A stretch of 64,000 bases of DNA from Lamellibrachia satsuma (GCA_033239005.1 BSQZ01000079.1:1-64000), one strand, 5' to 3'; counted from the stretch's first letter, positions 41,338 through 54,452 are shown. Notes: a model not told the origin generated them from the letters alone. A program made the numbers and translations.

Positions 41338-41482
41338 ATACAACCATGTACATACGTGGAACGTGACCTGATTCCTATGCATCACCACTACACACCCCGT
41401 TTAGTGGCCTTGGCATCTTTTAAGGTTATCTCCGTAGAGATGGTGGAACCACTCCTTCAGTATATCCACAGAAACAACCTTG
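41338..41482 (+). pseudogene. KCTD3: KCTD3-like exon E7, array unit 2
   Basis: After TTTGCAG and before CCTTG|GTAAGT. Same text as the other array E7 copies: EYNHVHTWNVT, then TGA, with the shared one-base deletion downstream. Confidence 0.88.
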
Positions 41483-42120
41483 GTAAGTCACATTAACAGG
41501 ATCTAGAATTAAAAGAATTAGATATTTCAGTAAATTAGATTATATATATTAAGTTACGATAGTTGAGATATTGTCCAGATAATATTGGTAAGTATATAAT
41601 CAGAGAGATGATAACTTATATGAATCGTACATTCCGTGGTTGTGCGACTGGGTCAGCGAACATACAATGACTCGTGCAACTCTTCTGTTCACCGCCGCTT
41701 TCGGGGCATTGTTTTTGGAATTACATGCATTCTGGTTATATGGTTATATTGAGTAGGATAACTTATTACTATTTTCTGAATTGAATCACATGTAAACGAA
41801 GGAAAGAGGCATTTGTTTTAATTTTACAATGACACTAAACATTCAAACACTACCACAGCCAGTCACTGTGGAAATACGTGCATATAACACTTTTATAACA
41901 TTTCACCAATTTATGAATTGGAAGTTATATTTTATGTGCTAACTCCATTTTTACTTGACAACTGTTATAGCCTGTGTATAAATAATGACTAATTCATAGA
42001 AACTACACTTAAGACTAACGTCTCATTTAGATGTGTTGATTATATTTCTTACGCTAATGTGCAAGTTGCTCCTTTTTAAGCAGGGCTGTTTTTGTGTTGT
42101 ACATTTTTGACTGTTTTCAG

Positions 42121-42291
42121 CCCTGAGTGGGAAATGGATTGAGATAGCCTACTGGACAATTTCGGGAGCTGCGCACGTCGTTCTGCAGCAGCCAGAGTCA
42201 ATTGGACAGGGCCCACAGCTCTTCCAGACGTTCTCTGTACACACCAGTCCCATCACTAAGGTGATGTTGTCATCGAAGCATCTAGTCTGTG
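42121..42291 (+). pseudogene. KCTD3: KCTD3-like exon E6, array unit 3, open
   Basis: 171 bp, both splice sites present, no stop: [56 protein letters not shown]. It is the best preserved E6. It joins in phase to E7 (TGT-G + TG-TGT = V-C), but that E7 has the TGA. Confidence 0.9.
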
Positions 42292-42595
42292 GTAGGTCCA
42301 ATTCTCAAGTATATGTCTTTGGAAAATATTCAAATATACATGGAAAAGCTTTATTTCTTGATGGTGACTATGTTACATTTATGGGTTGATTTTTAGTGGG
42401 CCATCAATTACATCTACTCTGACATCCACATTTATATAAAATATATAAGTAAAAGCTTGGTTTTCTTTTCAAGTAATCCAAATTGAAGCATTGATTATGA
42501 TTATATCAGCTTTCGTTTGATAAGACGCGGCTTATCAGTATCAGGTGCTTGAATAAAGGAAAGTGAATTACTGTAGCTCACTGCTGTGTTTGCAG

Positions 42596-42750
42596 TGTGT
42601 TCTGAATACAACCATGTACATACGTGGAACGTGACTTGATTCCTCTGCATCACCACTACACACCCCGTTTAGTGGCCTTGGCATCTTTCCAGGTTATCTC
42701 CGTAGAGATGGTGGAACCACTCCTTCAGTATATCCACAGAAACAACCTTG
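42596..42750 (+). pseudogene. KCTD3: KCTD3-like exon E7, array unit 3
   Basis: 155 bp: CSEYNHVHTWNVT, TGA, then in the shifted frame LVALASFQVISVEMVEPLLQ. Ends at CCTTG|GTAAGT. Confidence 0.88.
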
Positions 42751-43388
42751 GTAAGTCACATTAACAGGATCTAGAATTACAAGGATTACATATTTCAGTA
42801 AATTAGATTATATATATTAAGTTACGATAGTTGAGATATTGTCCAGATAATATTGGTAAGTATATAATCAGAGAGATGATAACTTATATGAATCGTACAT
42901 TCCGTGGTTGTGCGACTGGGTCAGCGAACATACAATGACTCGTGCAACTCTTCTGTTCACCGCCGCTTTCGGGGCATTGTTTTTGGAATTACATGCATTC
43001 TGGTTATATGGTTATATTGAGTAGGATAACTTATTACTATTTTCTGAATTGAATCACATGTAAACAAAGGAAAGAGGCATTTGTTTTAATTTTACAATGA
43101 CACTAAACATTCAAACACTACCACAGCCAGTCACTGTGGAAATACGTGCATATAACACTTTTATAACATTTCACCAATTTATGAATTGGAAGGTATATTT
43201 TATGTGCTAACTCCATTTTTACTTGACAACTGTTATAGCCTGTGTATAAATAATGACTAATTCATAGAAACTACACTTAAGACTAACGTTTCATTTAGAT
43301 GTGTTGGTTATATTTCTTACGCTAATGTGCAAGTTGCTCCTTTTTAAGCAGGGCTGTTTTTGTGTTGTGCATTTTTGACTGTTTTCAG

Positions 43389-43559
43389 CCCTGAGTGGGA
43401 AATAGATTGAGATAGCCTACTGGACAATTTCGGGAGCTGCGCACGTCGTTCTGCAGCAGCCAGAGTCAATTGGACAGGGCCCGCAGCTCTTCCAGACGTT
43501 CTCTGTACACACCAGTCCCATCACTAAGGTGATGTTGTCATCGAAGCATCTCGTCTGTA
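43389..43559 (+). pseudogene. KCTD3: KCTD3-like exon E6, array unit 4, with stop
   Basis: 171 bp. The Trp codon TGG of G-K-W-I-E is TAG here. The donor is TGTA|GTAGGT. Otherwise it is like unit 3. Confidence 0.9.
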
Positions 43560-43863
43560 GTAGGTCCAATTCTCAAGTATATGTCTTTGGAAAATATTCA
43601 AATATACATGGAAAAGCTTTATTTCTTGATGGTGACTATATTACATTTATGGGTTGATTTTTAGTGGGCCATCAATTACATCTACTCTGACATCCACATT
43701 TATATAAAATATATAAGTAAAAGCTTGGTTTTCTTTTCAAGCAATCCAAATTGAAGCATTGACTATGATTATATCAGCTTTCGTTTGATAAGACGCGGCT
43801 TATCAGTATCAGGTGCTTGAATAAAGGAAAGTGAATTACTGTAGCTCACTGCTGTGTTTGCAG

Positions 43864-44018
43864 TGTGTTCTGAATACAACCATGTACATACGTGGAACGT
43901 GACCTGATTCCTCTGCATCACCACTACACACCCCGTTTAGTGGCCTTGGCATCTTTTAAGGTTATCTCCGTAGAGATGGTGGAACCACTCCTTCAGTATA
44001 TCCACAGAAACAACTTTG
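43864..44018 (+). pseudogene. KCTD3: KCTD3-like exon E7, array unit 4
   Basis: 155 bp between TTTGCAG and TTTG|GTAAGT. Carries the shared TGA and one-base deletion. Confidence 0.88.
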
Positions 44019-44567
44019 GTAAGTCACATTAACAGGATCTAGAATTACAAGGATTACATATTTCAGTAAATTAGATTATATAAATATATTAAGTTACGAT
44101 AGTTGAGATATTGTCCAGATAATATTGGTACGTATATAATCAGAGAGATGATAACTTATATGAATCGTACATTCCGTGGTTGTGCGACTGGGTCAGTGAA
44201 CATACAATGACTCGTGCAACTCTTCTGTTCACCGCCGCTTTCGGGGCATTGTTTTTGGAATTACATGCATTCTTGTTATATGGTTATATTGAGTAGGATA
44301 ACTTATTACTATTTTCTGAATTGAATCACATGTAAACAAAGGAAATAGGCATTTGTTTAAATTTTACAATGACACTAAACATTCAAACACTACCACAGCC
44401 AGTCACTGTGGAAATACGTGCATATAACACTTTTATAACATTTCACCAATTTATGAATTGGAAGGTATATTGTATGTGCTAACTCCATTTTTACTTGACA
44501 ACTGTTATAGCCTGTGTACTATCATAATATTTGCATGTGTGTATGTATATTATTATTCAGGCAATGT

Positions 44568-44591
44568 TTCGTCCATATTTATATGGACGAA
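44568..44591. repeat. Perfect palindrome, copy beside the duplication junction
   Basis: Same 11-2-11 palindrome as 29,522-29,545. The segmental-duplication border at 44,627 follows 35 bp downstream. Confidence 0.9.
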
Positions 44592-44754
44592 CCAATATGG
44601 TACATAACTCCTTATTTCGGTATTATTCCTGGAACGAAACTAGCATTGGCATCGCATCAAAGAGACGTCGGAGTCGTGCATCAGTGCTTTACTTGACCTG
44701 GATGGAGGCAGAGTCTTGTAAGAGCAGATGCTGTAGACGTGGGGGAATGGATGA

Positions 44755-45060
44755 AGATTGGATGACGTCGAGCAATACAAATATGTACTTGGGCAGCGGT
44801 TTGATGCTGCCGAGCCCCGTCGTCATGTAGTTCGTTCGTAGATGAACTGTCGCATCAAACATACGACCACATTGTCGCCGTTGTCGAAGCCTCCTATTTT
44901 CGAGGTGCCGACGTCGTCGCGATCGCCGACGTAGAGACGCAATCTCCACTCGTCCTCGGCGTGTTTCAACAGTTGCCTGCAAACTTAGCGCCAGATTATC
45001 GCGAAGTCGCTCTGGTGATATACAAAGTTAGCGGCGTGTTGGAATTACAGAACCACAGTG
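44755..45060 (+). other. GC-rich coding-like segment, frame-broken, copy 2
   Basis: As at 22,484-22,755. The frame from 44,832 reads SFVDELSHQTYDHIVAVVEA onward and runs further here (...REVALVIYKVSGVLELQNHS) because of a 20-bp segment absent from copy 1. Function unknown. Confidence 0.3.
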
Positions 45061-45391
45061 TCGTAATCTCTCCCTCTCCCTCTCAATGTCCCTCTCCATT
45101 TCCCTCTCCCTCCCCTCCTTCCACTTCCTCCCTCCCTCCCTCCTGCCTCCCCCTTCCTCCCTCCCTTCCTCCGTCCCTCCCCTTCTCCCTCTCTACCCTT
45201 CGCCCCTTCTCTCCCCCTCTCCCCCTCTCCCCTATCTTCCTCTCTCCCTCTACCCATCTCCCTCTCCTTCCCCCTCACCCCCTCTCCCCCTCTACCCCTC
45301 TCCGCCTCTCTCCCTCTCTCCCTCTCCCGCTCTCGCCCTCTCCCCTTCTCCCCTTCTCCCCCTTTCTCCCTCTCTCCCTCCCTCCCTATTG
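45061..45391. repeat. Polypyrimidine tract, copy 2
   Basis: Duplicate of 22,780-23,092, slightly longer, almost pure C/T on the + strand. Confidence 0.95.
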
Positions 45392-46182
45392 ACGTGCCAT
45401 CAGGAGTCAATCCTTCCAGCATTCCAGCATTTGCATTTGCATGCGACCCACAAATATTTGATTTATCAAATTCTCAATTGTACGATCAAATGCATGCGTA
45501 ATTCTTTGAATATTTATTATTGTTAGATTCTCTTTCTCAAGTTCACAATATGCCATTAAAATAAAGTTCTCTGAAGTGAGCATTATCTTCAACAGGTTAT
45601 TAAATCGTTGTCTGACCTATGAATCCACTTTCTCAAGGTGCTCTTTAAAAGTGCTCTGTATATCAACTGGTCAATGCCTGAGCTGTTGTTTATGCAACAT
45701 GAAGATACCATCTCGTCTGTAGGTTGATGGCTTCACAGATTTACCTGTTCATTGAAACATATTAAACAATGCAGACAAATGATCCCTTGTGCTGTGTTGG
45801 CACTGTTGGGGTGGATTCGGATGGCAGCGCATTGTGTTAGTAAACAGCAGCAGTATTATTGACAGATGTGACATTGATGACAGTGGCAATGCCCAAATGT
45901 CAATAACAACAGTGGCAATGACAGCTGTGGCAGGATGTTTCCAAAGTGTATCAACTGAAGATTTCCCTCGACAATCGTTAGCCATTTATTAAAGATGCAA
46001 ATCAGTAGATGTAAATACATGTTTTGGTTATGGCAATGGCTGTATACACTATACAAACATCTGATGGGAATTTGTCTATGTGTGTACTCATGAGAAGTTA
46101 CAAATTTCATACATTTGGTTGACTCATCTCTTTCAATATGCTTATGCTTCGCAATATGAAAAAATATTTATTCATTATATTT
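45392..46182. other. Unassigned stretch, copy 2
   Basis: Duplicate of 23,093-23,870. A small extra segment (GCATTATCTTCAACAGGTTA, about 45,580-45,600) is present only here. Confidence 0.35.
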
Positions 46183-46432
46183 CTACCACACAATGGTAGA
46201 ACGCCAGACTTGGCTGACGGAACCCGGGTTCAAATCCAATTGCTGCCGTATCAAAGCTTTGACAATTTTGTTCCCCACATTACCACAGTTCACCCAGCTG
46301 TAAATGAGTACACAGGTACAGACAAGTGTGGAAATGTGAACGAAAAAAATCGTTGCACAGTAATTGCAGCATTGCTGAATGCTTCCCAGAGCAGTACAAA
46401 AGGTGTTGGAATGAATAGGTCAGCCAGGGGTG
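46183..46432 (+). mobile_element. tRNA-derived SINE, copy 2 block
   Basis: Duplicate of 23,871-24,105, with the B box GGGTTCAAATCC and the CAGTTCACCCAGCTGTAAAT core. Confidence 0.75.
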
Positions 46433-46720
46433 TTATGTTTTGGTAACCAGAATGATTTGTAAAATGTTTTTATTGATACTTTCACTCTACATCCTTCTTG
46501 TCAAAGGATATTTGATTTTTATGAGCATGCTGTAGTCAAGAAATGTACGTCATTTCTATGAGTACAACCATATGGTAAAATGCATATTGCTCAAACAGAG
46601 ATACATATGAGAGATTGATTTTGTACTTTTCTACAGCAGAATACAGAAGTGTGGATGTGCGAACTGTTTGTTTGACGCATATCTACAGATCGATGTAACT
46701 TGTGTGTTTATGTGAGACAG

Positions 46721-46914
46721 GATGACGGACTCTGCACGCTGCCAATTTTCGTGGACTAGCCCGTGTCTGATGGATTTGATAGATCAGGTGGTCCTCAATG
46801 CCAAGGTGCTCAACACTGGCCAGGAGAACTGCAACAGGATGGTGGCCGCCACCTTCCAGTCCACTATCCAGTTGTGGAGCGTCATGGTCAACAATGATGG
46901 CAACCTCGTCACAC
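46721..46914 (+). pseudogene. KCTD3: KCTD3-like exon E2, copy delta
   Basis: 194 bp, open, virtually identical to E2 of beta, with both splice sites (GAGACAG and ACAC|GTGAG). Confidence 0.85.
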
Positions 46915-47129
46915 GTGAGATAAGTCAGTCAGTGAGATAGGCGTGTCATGAGAAAAAGGTTCTGGAGAGAATCAGGTCACTGTCATAGACTCCAGGTTTC
47001 TAAATGGCGCATCATAATCACGCAACACCATGTCTGTAGAGGGATGCTAAAATTTAACAAATGTTCTATTGAAATAATGGTTTTTCTCATAAGCAATTTA
47101 TACATTGTTTATGAAAATGTTTCCTCTTT

Positions 47130-48065
47130 GTTCACTGCTGTTCATGGGTTAAGGTCAGGTCAAATATTGTCAAGTCACTCTTTCTGTTGTTTTTTTCCAT
47201 ACTTTTCTATCGGCCGCCCCCTCTCCATCTTTCATCTTCCCCCGATCTTCTCATATCCCACCTCACGCAGTCTTTCGATCTTAGCTGTTCGCTTCCCCTT
47301 TTCTTGCATCATTGACGTTTTTCCACCTATCTCTTCCAATCTCTTTACTAGTATGTCTCCATCCATCCTTACCATGTGGCCTGCCATTCTCACCTTGCTT
47401 CTCACCAATCTTCCTGTTGAACTGTCTTGTTGCATCACATCTTTCCTCAGGTAATTCATCCTTCTTTTGTCAACCCTCTTTTGTTCGCATTATTCGACGA
47501 AACCAGAACCAAACTTGCAGCTGCTGTTGTTGTTCTGTCAACGCCACTGTCTCCAGATACAGATTCAGGCATGCTTGTGTGACACAAGCTCTCAGGACTT
47601 TCCTTTTCAGCTTTTTCAAAACGTTTCTCTCCAACATGACTCGCTCTACTTTTCGCCGAGCATTCGCTCCCTGTTGTATCCGACATCGCATTTCTACCTC
47701 TGAATGCCCATCCTCATTAACAATTCCTCCAAGTTACACAAAGCCATTCACTTGGTTGATCTCCTTATCATCCAAACTAATGATCAAGTCCTCTCTCTGA
47801 TGTCAAACCCACATCACTTCTGTCTTCTCCCGGCTCATTATCGGTCCGTGCTTCTTGAACACCCCCTTCCATTCCTCCAACACTTCCTGTAGTTATTGTT
47901 TTTTGTCTGCTATCATGGCCATATCGTTTGCATACATCTTCTTCCTGAGAACATCCTTCATGCTGACCTTCCTGCTGATTAGTGCCAGCACCATGATAAA
48001 TAGTAAAAGGTCACTTCCTTGCCTCTAACCGATTTTAACTGGAAACTCTTCCGACAAACCAGATC
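47130..48065 (-). mobile_element. RTE-like LINE fragment R5, copy delta
   Basis: Duplicate of R3 (24,805-25,740), with the same truncation and same frame breaks. It is not an independent insertion. Confidence 0.8.
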
Positions 48066-48095
48066 CAACCACAACTCTTCTTTTTGTTCTCATGA

Positions 48096-48250
48096 ACAGG
48101 ACAGGTCTGGGTGTTGCACGCCATGACACAGAACTGGCAGTTAAATCTATCACTGTGGCTGTGCTCAGTAGGGCAGGCAAAGTCGGGGTGTGGCATTCCA
48201 TGGCATTGAACTGGCAGGTAATTCTCTCACGGTGGCTGTACTCACTAGAC
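48096..48250 (+). pseudogene. KCTD3: KCTD3-like E3-derived units, copy delta
   Basis: Duplicate of 25,771-25,925: units ending at ACTGGCAG (about 48,140) and ACTGGCAG|GTAATT (about 48,217). Confidence 0.75.
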
Positions 48251-48502
48251 AGCCATACTGATTATCTTTATGATGACATAGAAAACAAAATAAAATCTTT
48301 TAAAAATTTAATCCCCACCCCCGGAGGCCCATATGGACGGTTTCCCATTTGACCCTCCTTGTTCGACAGAAGGGGAATAGGACACAACAGAGAGACCAAC
48401 ATAAACTTCTTTATATGTTATATAGACTACACAGAATATGTGTATGCAGACATTAAAAACTAAAGCTGATTGAGTGTTGTTGCTTCTACGTCGTACCTAC
48501 AG

Positions 48503-48592
48503 ACATGCAGAAGTTCCCGCTTGGTATGAAGGAGAGATACCATAGTAGGGACCGTGTTACAGCTCTCAGTGTCTATCTCGCCCCCACATCGG
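48503..48592 (+). pseudogene. KCTD3: KCTD3-like exon E5, copy delta
   Basis: 90 bp, identical in sense to E5 of beta, with CCTACAG acceptor and TCGG|GTGAGT donor. Confidence 0.85.
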
Positions 48593-48785
48593 GTGAGTCT
48601 CCCTGCTTGCTACATTTGACTAGAATGTTAGAACTAAAAGTTATGAATTCAGACTAATTCATAGAAACTACACTTAAGACTAACGTCTCATTTAGATGTG
48701 TTGATTATATTTGTTACGCTAATGTGCAAGTTGCTCCTTTGAAGCAGGGCTGTTTTGGTATTGTACATTGCTTGTCTGTTTTCAG

Positions 48786-48955
48786 CCCTGAGAGGGAAAT
48801 GTATTGAAATAGCCTACTGGACAATTTTGGGAGCTGCGCAGGTGATTCTGCAGCAACCAGAGTCAGTTGGACAGGGCCACAGTTCTTCCAGATGTTCTCT
48901 GTACACGCCAATCCCATCACCAAGGTGATGTTGTCAACGAAGCATTGTGTCTCTG
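48786..48955 (+). pseudogene. KCTD3: KCTD3-like exon E6, copy delta, frameshifted
   Basis: 170 bp with the same missing base as beta (GGGCC ACAG), proving that the frameshift predates the segmental duplication. Confidence 0.88.
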
Positions 48956-49259
48956 GTAGGTCCAATTCTCAAGTATATTTCTATGGAAAATATTCAAATA
49001 TACATGGAAAAGCTTTATTTTATGATAGTGACCATGCCACGTTTATGGGTTGATTTTTAGTGGGCCATCAATTACATATACTGTGACATCCTCAGTTATA
49101 GAAAATATAGAAATAAAAGTTTGGTTTCCTTTTCAAGTAATCCAAATTGAAGCATTGATTATTATCATATCAGCTTTTGTTTGATATGACGCGGCTTATC
49201 AGTATCAGGTCCTTGAATAATGGAAAGTGAACCACTGCAGCTCACTGGTGTGTTTGCAA

Positions 49260-49415
49260 TGTGCTCTGAGTACAAATATGTACATACGTGGAACGTGACC
49301 TGATTCCTTGGCATGACCAGAACACAGCCCGGCTCAGTGGCCTTGGAATCATTCAAGTTTATCTCCATACAGAGGTTGGAACCACACCTTCAGTATATCC
49401 ACAGTAACAACTTTG
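49260..49415 (+). pseudogene. KCTD3: KCTD3-like exon E7, copy delta
   Basis: 156 bp. Same TGA and same TTTGCAA acceptor as beta. Confidence 0.88.
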
Positions 49416-50933
49416 GTAAGTCACATTGACAGGATCTAGAATTACAATAATTATATATTTCAGTAAATTAGATTATAGATTAAGTTACGTAATTATTTTT
49501 TTATTGGAAAACTGGGCACCCCTTTTTTGTGAGACTGGGCCCGAACGTTATGAGAAGAAGAATGTTGTTATTTAGGAAAAGAAATAAAATTCACATTCGA
49601 GGAGCCACCTGAAATTTGCATTTAATCAAGTTACTGAACCAGCAAATTACATTGTTCACTGATTATATATTAACTTACTATCAACTAACTGTAATTCAAT
49701 TATACGCTTTCATCTGCAAAGACAGCCGAAATTCAACTTCAGTAATTGGACAATTTCCAGACATTCTGTGTGTAATGCAGTAGCAGAACAATATCCAGGA
49801 TATACTTCTGAAGAGATATTGTCTCATCAACGGTATTTCTGGAATACTGTCCGTGGAGTTAACGATGAGATATTGTCCAGATAATATTGGTAGGTATACA
49901 ATCAGAGAAATGATAACTTATATGAATCGTACATTCCGTGATTGTGCGACTGGGTCAGCGAACATACAATGACTCGTGCAACTCTTCTGCTCACCGCCGC
50001 TTTCGGGGCATTGTCTTTGGAATTACATGCATTCTGGTTATATGGTTATATTGATTAGTATAACTTATTACTATTTTCTGAATTGTATCACATGTGAACA
50101 AAGGAAAGAGGCATTTGTTTTAATTTTACAATGACACTAAACATTCAAACACTACCACAGCCAGTCACTGTGGAAATACGTGCATATAACACTTCTATAA
50201 CATTTCACCAATTTATGAATTGGAAGGTATATTTTATGTGCTAACTCCATTTTTACTTGACAACTGTTATAGACTGTGTACTATCATAATATTTGCATGT
50301 GTGTATGTATCTTATTCAGGCAATGTTTCGTCCATATTTATATGGACGAACCAATATGGTACATAACTCCTTGTTTCGGTATTTATGCATGGTTAGAGGT
50401 TTAACATTCAACTTGTTGCTGCGTTCGATCAGAGTCGTCCAGACATGACGTATATTTGATGTCCTCGACAGTCAAAAGAACAAAATGCCATGGTTGGGCA
50501 ACCTAAACTGACTTTGCCATGTACTGTCAGGGCTATCAAACATGACATAACTAACCGAACTGCACCAGGTATACGGGTAGCTGTCTTGCCCCAGGGTGCA
50601 CCAAGATGGCTTTTAGGGTATTTTTACTGTTGCAAATGTTCATCCTTTTATGGTCGTCGGCACACTGTTTCAAATGTTCATCCTATCATTCCACTATTAT
50701 TCAACAGATGTGTAATATAGATGTAATGTTTGGTCGAGTTAGAATTATATATATATATATATTTGGAATGGAACCATTGGTTGATTCAGACAGAAAAGGA
50801 AGCTATTTAATTAGACAGGTTTTCTTACACCTATGTGTAACAAGATATTTGTAAATGGTGTTTGTAACAGCCTGCATTAATAGAAACTTTAGACAATTTG
50901 TACCATTCATTTATTGGCCTTTGGGAGGATGAA
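49416..50933. other. Spacer downstream of E7, copy 2, with the empty LINE site
   Basis: The 9-mer TTGTTATTT occurs once at about 49,566-49,574, followed directly by AGGAAAAG, showing the pre-insertion state of 27,251-28,759. The rest duplicates 28,769-30,130, including the palindrome at 50,327-50,350. Confidence 0.6.
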
Positions 50934-51069
50934 ATGACGACGTCTGTTAATATCATTCCAGACACAATGGGTCAGCTGTGGACTCCATCTCTCGTGAGTA
51001 GAACATCACCACGAAGAAGTGAGTTGGTTGTTGTGCATCCATCAGCTGAGATTTTCCCAGAAGCATATG
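50934..51069 (+). other. Candidate exon of unknown gene, copy 2
   Basis: Duplicate of 30,131-30,266; frame and GTAAGT donor are unchanged. Confidence 0.35.
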
Positions 51070-51529
51070 GTAAGTGAGTGAGGAATATATATTTAGATTT
51101 CATTAGTTTATTCTGTTCTGTAATCATGTGCTGGAGCTTCCTTAGCTAATTTAGGTGAAAATTAATTAATTTGCTTTGGCTATAATTGATGAAACCATGA
51201 AAGAGACGTATCAAGTTCCATCTAATCGTATTTTAACGCCTTTGTTTTTAAATACGTCTGTCCAGATATACAGATTATTGGCGGTTTCATGTAAATTCTC
51301 TCAATCCCGCTCAGCCTAAAAAATTGTATGGTAATTAGACTGAATTAATATTACACCATTAATTATTTCAATACTATGCGGGAAAGTTCATTTTGGCAAA
51401 AGCTGTACGTGAAAACGCCCACATACAAATGTATTTATTGTTACCGTTGTTACATTTAATGTATGCAAATGTTATAACTTATTATATAATTTAAAAAATA
51501 ACGTTGCAGTCAGGAGTCCAACAAAATAA

Positions 51530-52120
51530 AGATATTGCCACATGGTTTCTCCTGGAAGTGTTTAAGGACAATCAGTGCATACTGTTCTGGCGATGATGAT
51601 CAAGTGTTGACTGAATTTATACCATTCAGTGAACCATGTGACCAGACTTGAGCGGATCTACGCACTCGGTAGTGGGTCCAGGATGTGTATGGAAGGAGAC
51701 AATTTCCTTGCTGAAGCTATATGCTGCATTTGATACCATTGGTCACAGGACAACTTGTTAAAAGTGTATCAATATGGTGTGGCATATCTGGAACAGAGCT
51801 GGTTCTCATAATATTTAACTGATAGATACAAAAGAATGAAGATAGCGAATTGTTTCTCAGCTGCCCTCCCTACTTCACGTAATGTTCCTCAGGGTATTTC
51901 ACTCTCTACGCTACTCTACTTGGCTCAGTTATCCAATGTTACGACTTGGATCAATAAATGTATACTAATAGATCACATACCTAAGCAATTTTGGCTACAC
52001 GAGATACAAATCACTTCCAAAACTAGATCAGAGATTTTCTCCATAAAATCTTCCACGGGATGACAGAGACCACATTAAAGTTAATGCAAGTAAATCCGGG
52101 TTTGTTATTATTGGTGAGGT
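51530..52120 (+). pseudogene. Degenerate L2-like reverse transcriptase fragment, copy 2
   Basis: Duplicate of 30,740-31,330. In copy 2 a few bases differ near 51,590 (GATGATGATC against GACACAGCACATGATC). Confidence 0.6.
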
Positions 52121-53958
52121 AAATTTTGCATGTTTATTTGAATGGATTAGTTGTGCACAATATGTTGCAAGACGTTTCCTGATGTGTCAGACTTTAGATT
52201 GCATGTAGAGAAGCAGAGTAAAATCAAAACGTGTGGAAACCATTAGCTTAACACTGTCACCTGGCTGTTCTTCGAAGAGAACAAATTTGCATGTGTGCTG
52301 GAGTGCCATAAAACACTAATATTATATAGCCTTTTTGTTTTGGGAGTGACGTAGAATGATGTAATGAAAGCATTGATTTACTAAAATGCAAGGAAGGACA
52401 TCAACATAATAATTGACATGTAATTGATTACGGATTGACAGACGTTTGCTACGATGACAATAAAACTGATGCCGATTGACCAACTAATGCGAATAGAGAA
52501 TAATAACCTTTATCTGAATATGTAATGATTGATGTTCTTTTGTTTAAAAAATAAGAGACCAATGATGTGAGTGACACTTAGCATTACATGCTATTTGGTT
52601 GCACCTCCTATCGGTCGGTGGAGAGACCAATCCACAGTCACCGAATCTCTTATAGTTGCATTCGAGCAGCTCTCAGGGGAGAGGTTTGTCGGCTCCCAGA
52701 CCATTGTAGTTCTCCACCCAAACTACTGACAACCCCTATGTGTTGAGCTAGCAACCTCTTATGACAAAACGACTACCCGTTTATATAGTAGGTACATCCT
52801 TTTTAGGTGAATTTATGGTGTGAACTCTTGAAACATGTTCACTTTACATTTAATTGACATAACAAATACTCATTACAAAATTTAGTTAATTAGAATGTTT
52901 TTTATATGTCATAGTTCATGTTGTAATGCAGCAAAGTGTATAACATGCATAAATAATATTGCTAGTCTATGTTATTGATATTGAATTATGCAGATCTAGT
53001 GGTGAAAATTATGCGCATGCGCCGGAAGTGATCACTCTAAGATGGCGTCTACTAGAACGTTGGCCGTGTAATTGATATCAACAACCCTACAAAACCCTGT
53101 CTTAGGAATACAACACACTTCAAGTGGAAAAGGTTTATTATATTGGCAATAGTATCATCGAACAGTTGTGTTAACTGGTATGTCTGTTTATTATCTATGC
53201 ATCTAGCAATTCCCACCGCCGTTACTTTGTTGAACAAATGCACATAACAGTTACGTTAGCCAACAATAAGCCAAAACGCCTAGAAAGTGTCTCGTCTCCT
53301 TACCAGCAACAGTCTAGCAAAATTTCCATGCGACTAATACACAGTCATGAATTTCATCAGAAGCAGAAAAACATAGTTGTCACTAATTAGTAATCTGTCC
53401 CAATACATTATTCAAAACTCCATATGAAATTATCAATCGTTTGTAGAATGAATAAAATATGTACCAGAATTAATACCATATCAAACATGTGTACTCCGTA
53501 GTATAGATATTATTTATCTACAAAGCCAAATAATGTTTATACACAAACCTTCCGCATTCTGGTAGGTCAAAAAGTCCCTAAAATAATGCACCTTTTGTTA
53601 GTAGCTGTCTCGAATAACCTCTTTCTTTACCAATTTCGTCCGACTGGCTGTCAACGCAATGCATTTCTACCTATATAGATGAGATCAGCTTTTACAGAGA
53701 ACACCACAGGAAGCACGCAGCGTGTGCTATAGATATACAATGTATGTTGAAACAGATAACACGCACGCCAACACGGATGTAGCACACGAAATGCTATCTT
53801 GCACACTCCTCCATATTTCTCCAATTCATCATTCTTCAGTCATGGTAGGCCGTACACCGTATACCAATTTTTGGAAGAAGAATCACCAACTTCGCATGGA
53901 TTGCTATATAAGACACGTTAAATGCAAGAATTCCCCGCATGCTGGCTGGTAAACAGGA
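52121..53958. other. Long stretch without a recognisable gene, copy 2
   Basis: Duplicate of 31,331-33,161, including the GCGCATGCGCCGGAAGTGA motif near 53,012. No gene is supported. Confidence 0.4.
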
Positions 53959-54126
53959 ATGAACCCTTGTGGTCTGTTGTCTGTGCTGGCGGAGGTAATC
54001 AACGAACCACGACAGGCATTGTCCATGCGCTCGGACGGCATTGTCCTGTTTGCATCAGATAATCTTTTGCAGCACCACGCTTTGACACCTGTCAACGCCC
54101 TGAATGACGTTGTAATCCTCACTTAG
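53959..54126 (+). other. Short open frame, 55 codons, unknown, copy 2
   Basis: Duplicate of 33,162-33,329, still open (one base differs: CTGTTG to CTTTTG, silent). Confidence 0.35.
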
Positions 54127-54452
54127 AAGGGCAATTTCTATGTCGCAATTATTCTGGTATCCCAATTGTATCGACACATGCGTTTGTTCTATTGAGGATA
54201 CGTAATCGTTCTGTTTACAGCAATTTTCTCAACACGGTTACACAAAAAATAATAGTACGCATCAGTTGGTGTACGTTCAATGTTCTGCTGTAAATGTGAT
54301 TTAAATGTGGGCAGAAAAGGACAGCTCCTTACATTAGATAAAAATGTATCGCAACTTCTCATTATCCTAATTGTATCGACACATGCATGTTGTAATGTCG
54401 GGAATACGTAATCGGGGATGGAAGCAGACAGGGAGGGAGGCAGACAGATACG

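Larger units (their letters stand above)
38078..44517 (+). repeat. Tandem array of four 1268-bp E6-E7 units
   Basis: The phrase AATAATGACTAATTCATAG begins units at 38,078, 39,346, 41,981 and 43,249. The spacing is 1268, 2635 and 1268 bp; the long one contains a 1367-bp CR1 LINE. Each unit holds E6, intron, E7 and the spacer with GATATTGTCCAGATAATATT. The units differ only by scattered substitutions. The array ends at 44,517, where the sequence passes into the 29,468-type spacer (ACTATCATAATATTTGC) and then into segmental duplication copy 2. Confidence 0.93.
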
